From NCBI GenBank assembly GCA_965140765.1, contig OZ223307.1, positions 248,001-312,000 of the forward strand: a DNA stretch of 64,000 nt. The letters run 5' to 3'. How positions within the stretch are numbered: position 1 is the stretch's first letter; each line of letters starts with the position of its first letter. Positions 16,430 through 25,113 of the stretch are shown one piece after another. The notes beneath the pieces were generated by a model, which saw nothing but the letters and a program-made list of their open reading frames with translations, had not been told where the DNA came from and searched no databases. Source of the stretch: Sunxiuqinia sp963678245 (GTDB lineage Bacteria; Bacteroidota; Bacteroidia; Bacteroidales; Prolixibacteraceae). Both the position numbers and the translations under genes were made by a program.

Positions 16430-18085
16430 ATGAATTCGATAAAATATACTTTGACAAATACAATATTTGCCATAATAATAACAAGTCACATTCTGGTTGG
16501 CTGTGGAAAAAAGAATTCGCATAAAGATATCGCCCTATCTGACAAATTGACCAAAATTGAAGAAAATATGCTTCAAGACTCTGAGAATTTGGATAGCCTA
16601 TTGAGCCATCTGGACACTAAATATCTCACACCTATTGCCAAAGCAAGAATAAGTACAATTAGGGGATTAGCTCAATTTAATCGGGGGGAGTTTCGTAATT
16701 GTATTTCAAATCTGGAAAAAGCGGAGATTACCTTTATTGATAAAGGGGATGCATACCATCTTAATATTAATAAGTTGATCAGGGCGTTTGCTTTTGAGTA
16801 TCTTCAACTGGAAACGAATGCTGCGAATTTGTATGTAGAATGTGATACATATTTTAGTGACCACAAGCTTGAGAGATTCAGGTTCTATTCCTCCCTCGGA
16901 CTTCTGCGACAAAATAAGTATCTCAACATCAATCAAGAGGATTTAGAAAAGCGTATTTTAAGAGACGTTCAATTATTTGAAAGTCCAATCTATTATGGCT
17001 TATATTATAGTGCCTTGGGTAAGGTCGAAAAAGCTGATTCATTAAGTATTCTATATTTTGAAAAGGCCATTGATGCATTCACCAGAGCAGAATATTGGTC
17101 TAGAGTTTTCTCGATGGAACTGAATAACTTGTATCTTAAAATTGAACAAGATCACTCGAAGAATATGCAGGAAATTTACAATCAATTTTTGCCAAAGAAA
17201 TATCCTTGTTTTCCTAGCCCAGAACAAAAACTGCGATACTTATATGCCCAAGCTTATCTGTATGCAAAACAAAATAAGGATGAAGACGCGATAAAAGTTG
17301 CTAGTGAGGTCTTAGAAGAGGCGATTAGATTGGATATACCCAGAGTTCAGTCTGATTGCATTGAAATTTTGGCTTTTTTGTACAAGCAAAATGGCAGTTA
17401 TAAAACTGCTTTAAGTCTGGCGGAAGAATTCCATGCGATGGAATCACATCGAATAGATGATCTAACGAGAACTCAATTGCTAGCGTTAGGAGCTCATTAT
17501 AAGTATTCTGAACTTGAAAAGGATAAGTTAAACCTACACTTGAGAGTTCAGCGAAGTATTTTGATTATTGTAGCTATTGGTTTCATAGTCTTTATTTTGG
17601 TTGTCGCTGGGGTACGTTTGTTACAAAGCAACAAACGTAAACGGGAGAAACTGCAATTAGAAAAAATGGCAATTCAAGGACAGATTGAGAATATACTTTC
17701 ATCATTTCAGGAGTCTGAGATACGAAATGAGGGCTTAATTAACCAGATGGAAGACATAAAGGATCGATATAGTAAATCGATAAGGATTTCAGAGTTTTTG
17801 CATTCGATTGAAAATCAAGAGATCAAAAGTTGGATGGAGTTTGAAGTCCATTTTGCAATTTTATTGCCAGGCTGGATTGACAAACTAAAGCAGAAAGCGC
17901 CTAGACTTACCTCTACGGATGTGAAATATTGTATGTGCATATATTTTAACCTAAATAATTATACGATCTCTAATTTGTGTAATGTCAGTAATGACGCAAT
18001 AAAAAGTGCAAAAAAAAGAATCAGGGATAAGCTTTCATTGAATGATGCTACTGAAATTTATCTTTTTTTGAAAAAAATAGAATGA
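16430..18085 (+). CDS. Membrane-spanning TPR regulator with C-terminal HTH
   Basis: 551 residues. The N-terminus is a signal sequence with lipobox-like LVGC, followed by TPR-like helices (about 40-365), one membrane helix (about 377-400, SILIIVAIGFIVFILVVAG), a coiled coil (about 403-440) and a C-terminal helix-turn-helix resembling LuxR/FixJ type (LTSTDVKYCMCIYFNLNNYT, then SNDAIKSAKKRIRDKL). Topology suggests periplasmic sensing coupled to cytoplasmic DNA binding. It stands directly upstream of the first peptide gene and probably controls the cargo. The function is inferred from architecture. Confidence 0.7.
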   Translation: MNSIKYTLTNTIFAIIITSHILVGCGKKNSHKDIALSDKLTKIEENMLQDSENLDSLLSHLDTKYLTPIAKARISTIRGLAQFNRGEFRNCISNLEKAEITFIDKGDAYHLNINKLIRAFAFEYLQLETNAANLYVECDTYFSDHKLERFRFYSSLGLLRQNKYLNINQEDLEKRILRDVQLFESPIYYGLYYSALGKVEKADSLSILYFEKAIDAFTRAEYWSRVFSMELNNLYLKIEQDHSKNMQEIYNQFLPKKYPCFPSPEQKLRYLYAQAYLYAKQNKDEDAIKVASEVLEEAIRLDIPRVQSDCIEILAFLYKQNGSYKTALSLAEEFHAMESHRIDDLTRTQLLALGAHYKYSELEKDKLNLHLRVQRSILIIVAIGFIVFILVVAGVRLLQSNKRKREKLQLEKMAIQGQIENILSSFQESEIRNEGLINQMEDIKDRYSKSIRISEFLHSIENQEIKSWMEFEVHFAILLPGWIDKLKQKAPRLTSTDVKYCMCIYFNLNNYTISNLCNVSNDAIKSAKKRIRDKLSLNDATEIYLFLKKIE

Positions 18086-18219
18086 TATGCTGTTTTACTA
18101 TCCCAAAGTATAAAAGCACCCTTTTACACCCCCCAGAAAGATGGTATTGAGATGTTTATGCACTATGTTTGTGACAACTCGATTTATAGCTTTTGTTACA
18201 ATTACATAATTTGAACCGT

Positions 18220-18510
18220 ATGAAAAAGAAATTAGTTCTCCCTATTATTGTGATCTCTTTGACTATTTTAAATATGGTCTTTACGCCTAAGCCTAATTCG
18301 TCAAATAGGTCAGAAATAACATTGGAAATGATAAAAGCCAGTGCTGATGAGAATAGCGAAGATGATGTTCCTGATCCAGATCCTTACCCTATTCCTTTTA
18401 AGAACACTCCTCCTGACTGGAATCTGTTGGATTATAGTCCTATGCACGAAAGCATAGAAACAGGTTGGTATTGTATTGAAATGAGCCTCAGTATTTGTAG
18501 AAATCTCTGA
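18220..18510 (+). CDS. NVEALA-like secreted leader peptide 1
   Basis: A 96-residue precursor. The N-terminus MKKKLVLPIIVISLTILNMVF is a hydrophobic leader, then EITLEMIKASADE, where Bacteroidota NVEALA-type peptides carry their LANVEALA processing block. The acidic proline-rich mature part ends WYCIEMSLSICRNL with two cysteines. I used the ATG at 18220 rather than 18193 because it begins the leader directly. TTTG at 18168 and TAGCTTTTG at 18187 resemble -33/-7 boxes, but the spacing is short. Family membership is by eye and not certain. Confidence 0.55.
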   Translation: MKKKLVLPIIVISLTILNMVFTPKPNSSNRSEITLEMIKASADENSEDDVPDPDPYPIPFKNTPPDWNLLDYSPMHESIETGWYCIEMSLSICRNL

Positions 18511-18658
18511 TTTTTTATAACAGATACCTTTTCCTTTTTTGTCCCCGAGGAATACACTTTGTGCGTTCTTAGCAGCAAAACAATCCTAATCTACTGACAG
18601 ACAGACACAAATACAAACTCACACAGTTGAGGGATCTAAATATTTACTGTTAAGTTAA

Positions 18659-20602
18659 ATGAAGTCAGCTTCCATTCCATATTACCTGAATGTCATTGTC
18701 GTATTGGTACTATCTGGGCTATTTATGGCTCCCTTGATGGTGGATCAAGAATTGTACGACCCTACCCGGATGGGTAAGATTTTCTTTTTCACTCAGTGGA
18801 TGTTGTTATTGATCCCCGTAGGTATTATTGTCGTCTACCTGAATTGGAAGCAACCAATCGATAAATTATCATTGATTGTAATGGCTTGGGGAATTTGGAT
18901 TGTTTCAAGGGGTAAAATAGGTGGGATTTGGCACGATGAAAAGTTTTTCTGGTTTTCAGGCTGTTTTGTCTTTTACTTCTTGGCAAGCACAATCATGAGA
19001 AGTTTAATGGAGCGGGGTTGGCAAAAGTTGATGTTAATCCCTGTAATTACTATTGTCCTTGTTGCGGCAGCCGAGTCTATATTTGGTATTCTGCAACTTT
19101 ATGACATGTACCCTGTTCATCACGTTCAGTTTAAAATAACAGGTACATTCTTTAATCCGGCACCGTACGCGGGGTTCTTGGTTGTGTCGTTGCCATGGGG
19201 CTTACTATTGACAGCTATAAACCAAAATAACCGATTAGGGAAAGCGATAAATTGGTTGGGCTATGTGTCTGCCTGCTTAATCTTTATTGCCATTTCATCC
19301 AGCCAGAGTAGGGCTGCTTACTTGGGATTAGGCTCAGTATTGTTGGTTTGGCTTAGCGTTAGCCTCCATCCGTTGTTGTATGTAAAACGAATATTGAATA
19401 CCTCTTATAAAAGGACTCTTGCCTATATTATAGTGCCTCTGCTGGTTGCTTGTGTTTTTCTGGGTCTTTATCGGTTCAAAAAAGATTCCGCATCTGGGCG
19501 TATACTGATTTGGAAGGTTGCCGTTCGGACAATTGCAGAACAACCAATAATCGGACACGGATTTAATACCATACAAGCCAAATTGCTACCAGAACAAGCC
19601 GCCTATTTTACTGAAGGTAATGGTAATGAAAACGAAAGGATGTTGGCTGGGAGCACACGATGGGTATTTAACGAATTCCTACAAATTACATCTGAGTTAG
19701 GTTTAATTGGTTTAGCGCTGTTTCTATTTGCTGTTGCATATGCATTATTTTATAAAATGTCTAGCCTATCGCGTCAACATAAGTTAGCCTGTGGGGCAGC
19801 CCGTGGGACATTGGTAGGAATACTGGTCTTTGGATGTTTCTCTTACCCTTTCTACTCGCTGCCAATTGTTCTGTTATTCTTTTTCTCGTTTGCCATATTG
19901 TCGGCATTGCCAAAAAAAGCGTTAGGTAAAGGAGAATCAAACTATGTTGCTATTTCACGGATCCCAATATTAATCGGCTCTGCTTGTTTAGTTGCATTTT
20001 ATATTATATATACCCCTAAACTAAAGCAAGCCTATTGGCTTTGGCATGAGGCTATGAGACTTTCCCGTATTGGAGCTTCAGGTATAGCTATTGAAGCCTA
20101 TGCTGAAGCTTATCCATTTATAGAGTACAACGGTTTGTTTTTACAGCAATACGGTAAGTGCTTAGCTAAGGAAGAAAAAATCGGGCAAGCAATAAAAACA
20201 CTTAATGTGGCGGTGAATTATTACTGTGATGTATTTTCCTATATCATATTAGGCGACTGTTACCAGAAAATCAAAAAATACTCTGCAGCAGAAGAACAAT
20301 ATCGAATTGCAATTAATATGGTTCCACATAAGTTCTATGCATTGTATCGACTAGCAAAGATGTACGAAGAGTCAGGACAAAATTCAAAAGCAAAGGAGAT
20401 CGCAGAAATGATTCTTGAAAAGAAGATTAAAGTCTCATCTCGAGCAATCGAAGAAATAAAACAAGAAATGCAACAATTAATAGAAGCAAATGCAAGCTTG
20501 CAAGATAGTAACAAATTTGAGGAAAAAGGAAGGAAGTCAAACGTTCAAATAAATCACTTCCTGACAGGCTTCCTTATAAAACAAGAAAGCGAGGTGTGGT
20601 GA
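18659..20602 (+). CDS. O-antigen-ligase-like membrane protein with C-terminal TPRs
   Basis: 647 residues. About eleven to twelve membrane helices occupy residues 8-455, including the Wzy_C signatures FFNPAPYAGFLVVSLP, SSQSRAAYLGL, SGRILIWKVAVRTI and FNEFLQITSELGLIG. A soluble region with TPR-like repeats follows (about 470-610). The superfamily contains O-antigen ligases, polymerases and PglL-type protein O-oligosaccharyltransferases, all of which use lipid-linked glycans. Between two leader-peptide genes, a role in glycosylating a cargo product is plausible but unproven. The start ATG is at 18659. Confidence 0.75.
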   Translation: MKSASIPYYLNVIVVLVLSGLFMAPLMVDQELYDPTRMGKIFFFTQWMLLLIPVGIIVVYLNWKQPIDKLSLIVMAWGIWIVSRGKIGGIWHDEKFFWFSGCFVFYFLASTIMRSLMERGWQKLMLIPVITIVLVAAAESIFGILQLYDMYPVHHVQFKITGTFFNPAPYAGFLVVSLPWGLLLTAINQNNRLGKAINWLGYVSACLIFIAISSSQSRAAYLGLGSVLLVWLSVSLHPLLYVKRILNTSYKRTLAYIIVPLLVACVFLGLYRFKKDSASGRILIWKVAVRTIAEQPIIGHGFNTIQAKLLPEQAAYFTEGNGNENERMLAGSTRWVFNEFLQITSELGLIGLALFLFAVAYALFYKMSSLSRQHKLACGAARGTLVGILVFGCFSYPFYSLPIVLLFFFSFAILSALPKKALGKGESNYVAISRIPILIGSACLVAFYIIYTPKLKQAYWLWHEAMRLSRIGASGIAIEAYAEAYPFIEYNGLFLQQYGKCLAKEEKIGQAIKTLNVAVNYYCDVFSYIILGDCYQKIKKYSAAEEQYRIAINMVPHKFYALYRLAKMYEESGQNSKAKEIAEMILEKKIKVSSRAIEEIKQEMQQLIEANASLQDSNKFEEKGRKSNVQINHFLTGFLIKQESEVW

Positions 20603-20696
20603 CAAATATAGCTTTATCCTGCTTACTAAAAGTTGAGCCTTTAAATGATTATTTAAGTTTATCATTATTTTAATAGTTAATTAAATACTAAATATT

Positions 20697-21068
20697 ATGA
20701 AGTATAAATTATTGTTTGGATTTTTTGCTTTTGCATTAATGGTTGTAAATGTATCTCAGAGTTTTAAGATTGATCAAATAGGATTATTATCGCTGTCGCA
20801 GTTGTCAAATACGGCATATGCACGAACAGAAGAAGAACCAACGCAAGATAAATTCATTGAGATTGTAGAATTTGAGACGGAGCCTTGTGATACATGTGAA
20901 AGAGTACCGGGGCCCTTTAATCTTTCAATCCTCAAGAATTGTACTTGTGACCTTTTTATACATACATGCGTTGAAGATTCATCAGGAACCCGGAACTGCA
21001 CGGAAATTACGTATAAATCTGGTCCGTATGATTGTAAAGATTCTGGTAAATTCTGTGGCATGTTTTAG
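20697..21068 (+). CDS. NVEALA-like cysteine-rich secreted peptide 2
   Basis: A 123-residue precursor. The leader MKYKLLFGFFAFALMVVNV is followed by LLSLSQLSNTAYARTEEEP, aligning in place with the NVEALA block. The mature part has eight cysteines, in the order CDTC, CTC, HTC, NC, DC and FC, and ends GKFCGMF. Eight cysteines suggest disulfides or another thiol modification. A TlpA/thioredoxin-like gene lies two genes downstream. Its mature function (bacteriocin, signal or envelope component) is unknown. Confidence 0.6.
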   Translation: MKYKLLFGFFAFALMVVNVSQSFKIDQIGLLSLSQLSNTAYARTEEEPTQDKFIEIVEFETEPCDTCERVPGPFNLSILKNCTCDLFIHTCVEDSSGTRNCTEITYKSGPYDCKDSGKFCGMF

Positions 21069-21187
21069 TAAATAAAAATTAGAATTTTTGATCTGTGATA
21101 TTAAATAGGGAGTGCTTTATAATGTTTGTAATTTAAAATACAGATTATTCATAAAGCACCCCCATTATAAACATAATAAAACACCAT

Positions 21188-22369
21188 ATGTTTAAAATAA
21201 TTAATCCAGCACTATTGGGGTGCTTTTTCATCTTAATTTGCTGTAGTTGTAATGATAAAAGAAATTCTCCGGATTTTCAAAAATTAGAAACTTTAAGTTT
21301 TGATGTGGTCAACTGGGAAGAAGAATCGTATCTTCCAGAAAAGATAATTAATACGGTTGATTTCGTTCCATTGGAAACACTAGACAACAACCTTATCGGG
21401 AAAATCGATAAGGTTATAATATTTGAGGATAAAATCTATGTTTTAGATTCTAGATATACCAAGAAAATTTGGGTATTTACAAGTGGGGGTAAATTTATTT
21501 GCAGCATTGGTCATTATGGTCGTGGACCTGGAGAATATATAAGTTTAGTCGATTTTATAATTGACGAGTATGAAAAAAAACTTTTAGTTCTTGATAATAA
21601 AATGCGCAAGGTAATAAGCTATAATCTCAGTAGTGGAGATTATATTGATGAGCTTAAAATTAATTTTGTTGCCTCAGGCTTTTCAAAAGTAGACGAGAAT
21701 ACATTAAGCTTTTACTCAAATCATCAACCTACCCAAAATGGGAATCAGCATTTGGTGGCAAACTTGAATTTGGAGGAAAAATCTTACAAATGGTTTATCA
21801 ATAAAGATGAATATGACACAATGATTGGCACCAAAAATCCTATGTGCCAATCTGAGGGCCTAAACTTCATATCTTTTTTTAAGGATACTGTTTATAGAAT
21901 AATGCCCGACACAGTAGTTCCTCATATTGTTTTTGACTTTGGAAAGTATAAAATTTCAAAAGAAAAATTGAAAAGTATTAAAAAATCAAATGAACTAATA
22001 CACCTACTACAGTCTGGATACTGGATATATGGGGTGGAGAATATTGTCGAAAATCAACGATTTTTGACATTCGATTTTAAGTTAGGGAACAGTTTGGTGC
22101 AGGTGGTATACTCAAAGAATACGGGCAGTTATTATTATGGGAAAGGAATTGATAATGGAGGACTTAGCACTTTTGGAATCATTAAAAACCTCTCAATATC
22201 TGATAATCAATTTATTGGAACGCTTGACGCTTCGAAGTTTCTTCGCTCGAATGAAATAATTGAACAAGTTGGCAATTTGGAATTTGCAGAAAAATATAAT
22301 GACGTCGCAAAATTTCTGTCTGTAAACTCAAATCCAGTTATCATTTTCACCAAGTATAATAATTTCTAA
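21188..22369 (+). CDS. 6-bladed beta-propeller lipoprotein
   Basis: 393 residues. The signal ends in lipobox ICCSC. The body has the propeller pattern typical of this Bacteroidota family: VDFVPLETLDNNLIGKIDK, IYVLDSRYTKKIWVFTSGGK, then GRGPGEYISLVDFIID. Such propellers are often adjacent to NVEALA peptides and TlpA-like proteins. A periplasmic or surface binding role is inferred. It is two bases upstream of the thioredoxin-like gene. Confidence 0.75.
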   Translation: MFKIINPALLGCFFILICCSCNDKRNSPDFQKLETLSFDVVNWEEESYLPEKIINTVDFVPLETLDNNLIGKIDKVIIFEDKIYVLDSRYTKKIWVFTSGGKFICSIGHYGRGPGEYISLVDFIIDEYEKKLLVLDNKMRKVISYNLSSGDYIDELKINFVASGFSKVDENTLSFYSNHQPTQNGNQHLVANLNLEEKSYKWFINKDEYDTMIGTKNPMCQSEGLNFISFFKDTVYRIMPDTVVPHIVFDFGKYKISKEKLKSIKKSNELIHLLQSGYWIYGVENIVENQRFLTFDFKLGNSLVQVVYSKNTGSYYYGKGIDNGGLSTFGIIKNLSISDNQFIGTLDASKFLRSNEIIEQVGNLEFAEKYNDVAKFLSVNSNPVIIFTKYNNF

Positions 22370-22371
22370 TC

Positions 22372-22959
22372 ATGAAATACATATATCTGTCACTCCTAGT
22401 ACTATTGACTGGATTTTCCTTGTATAATCATGTGAGGTTGGATTCTAAAAACTACATAATCGAGGAGTATGACAAACTTGTAAGTGAAATGAAAAGTAAT
22501 TCACAGAATTACCTAGCGTCTCTTTGCAAAGAATCAAATCAATACTCTGATTCTTTATTCTTATTAGCGACAAGTGATACCACTAGAATACAAGACATTA
22601 ATAAACCATGCCTTTTATTTTACTTTGAACCAAATGATTGTATGACATGTATAGAGGAAAATATTTTCACACTGATAAATTTATCTAAAAATAATAGTAG
22701 CTTGAATATTTATATCTTATCAACTATGGAAAAAATGTATTATTTGAAATTATTATTAAAAACTCATAATATAGAATCAATACACTATGGGTGCTTTATT
22801 GACTCGGCTATGATAAAAAAAAGAACTTCATATTCTTTAAGATTGCCAAGTGGCAAACTATCTAATAGTTATTATCCTGCAAAGGGCAATGTGAAAAGTA
22901 CAAAGCGCTATCTGGAAACCGTTGAAAAAGTTTTTGAGGAGGCTGAAACTTATGAATAA
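22372..22959 (+). CDS. Membrane-anchored thioredoxin-like protein (CxxC)
   Basis: 195 residues with an N-terminal membrane anchor (about 3-20). A thioredoxin-like strand leads to the motif PNDCMTCIEENI, matching the CxxC active site seen in TlpA-like proteins, and further alternating strands follow. It would act as a periplasmic thiol-disulfide protein; the cysteine-rich peptide upstream is a natural partner. The fold is inferred from the motif and hydrophobic pattern. Confidence 0.6.
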   Translation: MKYIYLSLLVLLTGFSLYNHVRLDSKNYIIEEYDKLVSEMKSNSQNYLASLCKESNQYSDSLFLLATSDTTRIQDINKPCLLFYFEPNDCMTCIEENIFTLINLSKNNSSLNIYILSTMEKMYYLKLLLKTHNIESIHYGCFIDSAMIKKRTSYSLRLPSGKLSNSYYPAKGNVKSTKRYLETVEKVFEEAETYE

Positions 22960-23307
22960 AGAGAAATAGTATAGTTAAGCATGTACTAAGTATTCAGAAT
23001 TATGCTTAGTGAATATCATTAATCCACGAGGGAAGATATTTTCTTTAAGGGTTTGTACTGTAAGATATGTTTTTATAAGATGAAGAATTTATGTGACTTC
23101 GCAGAATTACTTTGTTAATCCTGAACTCTTTTTCTTTTTAGATTCTGGATGTTTAATAATCCATCGGTCACTACTTGCAACTTTATAATCTAACACTTAT
23201 TCTATTTTAAATAGGTTGAGTAAAAGTTGGTATTGGGCTCAAATGGTAAGTTAACGAGTTTCATTTTTTTTTAATTATTATTCAGCAATGTTAAGGAATA
23301 CATTTCC
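22960..23307. other. Intergenic, no gene seen, flanks IS1182 remnant
   Basis: This 348-base AT-rich gap lies between the thioredoxin-like gene and the left inverted repeat of the IS1182-family element. I saw no coding frame, RNA gene or clear hairpin terminator. Confidence 0.45.
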
Positions 23308-23333
23308 CCCCTCGTTACACAGGTTGTATGAAA
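23308..23333 (+). repeat. IS1182-family left inverted repeat
   Basis: CCCCTCGTT, ACACAGG, TTGTATGAAA; it pairs imperfectly with the right end. Confidence 0.6.
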
Positions 23334-23433
23334 ATAAAAGAAATTACAATTAACTAAAATTTATTGATACGCATTTAGTAATCATGGACGTAACGCTTTT
23401 TTCATTCAGCCGTTATAGGTAAAATCAAAACAA

Positions 23434-24892
23434 ATGACAATGCACATAAAAAAAGGCGAAAACCGGCAAGAACTGATGATGTTATCATATGAAATGATGA
23501 TTTCATCAGACAACCCTGTCCGTTTAATTGATTTGATGTGTAAAAAATTTATTTCGGACAAACCGTGTCGTGAAGAATGGAAAGGCACCAGCTCAAATAG
23601 GGTGGAAGAGTTATCCCCCCGGGTCGTTGTTATCTTTATTGGTTTATGGTTACTAGAATAAAATAAACAGTAACCGTATTCTGGAAAAAGAAACACAACG
23701 CAACATTGAGGTATTATGGCTGATGGAAGGGCTTCAACCAGATCATTGGACAATATGTGCTTTTCGTAGGGAAAATACACAATTGGTAAAAGAATTGTTA
23801 AAAAAATTCCGTGCGTTTTTATTAGATCAAAAATATGCATCGGCCAAGCGTTTGGGTTTCGATGGTAGCAAACTGAAAGCTTACGCCAACCGTAATATGT
23901 TGACAAAGGAAGGCTTCGACAAGAAACAGGAAAACCTTGATAAATCAATTGCAGAATATTTATCACAGTTAGAACATAACGACACCCACGAAGATGAGTT
24001 AGAATCTGCCCATCAGGAGATAGAAAAGCTGAAAAGCCAGGATAGATAAACTGGAGAAGCAAAAATCAAAAATTGAAACAGTAAAAGAAATGCTCGAAAG
24101 TACTGGGCAAAAACAAATATCGCCCAACGATAAAGATGCATTGCTGGTCAAAGGCCGTGATGGTAAGTTTGCCGGTTACAACAGGCAGGCAGGAGTAGAA
24201 AGTAAAGGCCACTTTATCATGCACAACGAGATAAAGACTGAAGCTAACGACCAGCAACAATTGGAAAATTGTGTTGCAAAGGCAGAGAAAGAGATGGGTG
24301 AACAAATAGAAGAAGCTGTTGCAGACAGAGGTTATGGCAACACGACCCAGATATTGGATATAGAAAGTAAAGGCCCCCAGTGTTTTGTTCCCCTGGTAAC
24401 TAGTTCACGGGAAAAGAAAAAAAGTAAAGGACTCGTTTTCACCTATGATAAACCAAGCGATACTTACATTTGTCCGCAAGGCAATAAGCTTATTTTATAC
24501 CAAAAGAATTTTAAACACAACGGGGCCGTTTATAACAGGTACAAATGTCATGGCTGCGAAGGTGCCCTATTCGAAATAAATGCACGCAATCCAAAACAGG
24601 CAGGACTTATAAACGAAATGTGCGTCAGGAAAAAATTGATAAGTACAGACAAAAACTGGAAACCAACTATTCCAAAGAGAGAATTAAAGAAAGGAAGCGG
24701 GTGGTTGAGCATCCGTTTGGTTCGATAAAATGGATGATGGGCAAGTTCAATTTCCTGTTAACAGGGAAAGAAAAAGTCCAGACAGAATTTGACCTCTACG
24801 CAACGGCCTACAATTTAAAAAGGCTGATAAACTGTGGCCAAATAACAGATTTGATGGATAAAATGATGAAGTATAATTGGGCAATGGCCTAA
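23434..24892 (+). pseudogene. IS1182-family transposase, multiply broken
   Basis: Fragments in successive frames give one family-typical order: MLSYEMMISSDNPVRLIDL, then RNIEVLWLMEGLQPDHWT with a FRREN catalytic-region stretch, GFDGSKLKAYANR, a charged coiled-coil, then EEAVADRGYGNTTQIL and finally VEHPFGSIKWMMG. Breaks include a frameshift near 23600-23640, an in-frame TAG near 23653, a frameshift near 24045 and another between 24545 and 24728. The gene cannot give full-length transposase. Confidence 0.85.
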
Positions 24893-25027
24893 AAATTACC
24901 GTAAAAACCAATTTTTAGGCGCAGAAATAACAACAGTACCAGAGAAGAACCCTGGACAGAAAAAAAGTATAGCGTGATACGATGAAAGAAAACAAAGGGT
25001 TCACAAATCATGAAAGCAAAAACTCAA

Positions 25028-25054
25028 TTTCACACAGTCTGTGCAAACGAGGGG
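25028..25054 (-). repeat. IS1182-family right inverted repeat
   Basis: Read from the right end inward: CCCCTCGTTTGCACAG, ACTGTGTGAAA. Match with the left end is imperfect. Confidence 0.6.
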
Positions 25055-25113
25055 CTAATTGTCATGTAACGCAATATTAAACGAAACAACGATAAAATAG
25101 AGACCCGAATATA

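Larger units (their letters stand above)
23308..25054 (+). mobile_element. Decayed IS1182-family insertion sequence
   Basis: About 1.75 kb with imperfect terminal inverted repeats (23308-23333 and 25028-25054). Both ends read CCCCTCGTT outward-in and share a CACAG, then TGAAA pattern. The transposase inside is broken. It separates the peptide half of the cargo from the RND half and ends 59 bases before the RND permease start. Confidence 0.75.
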
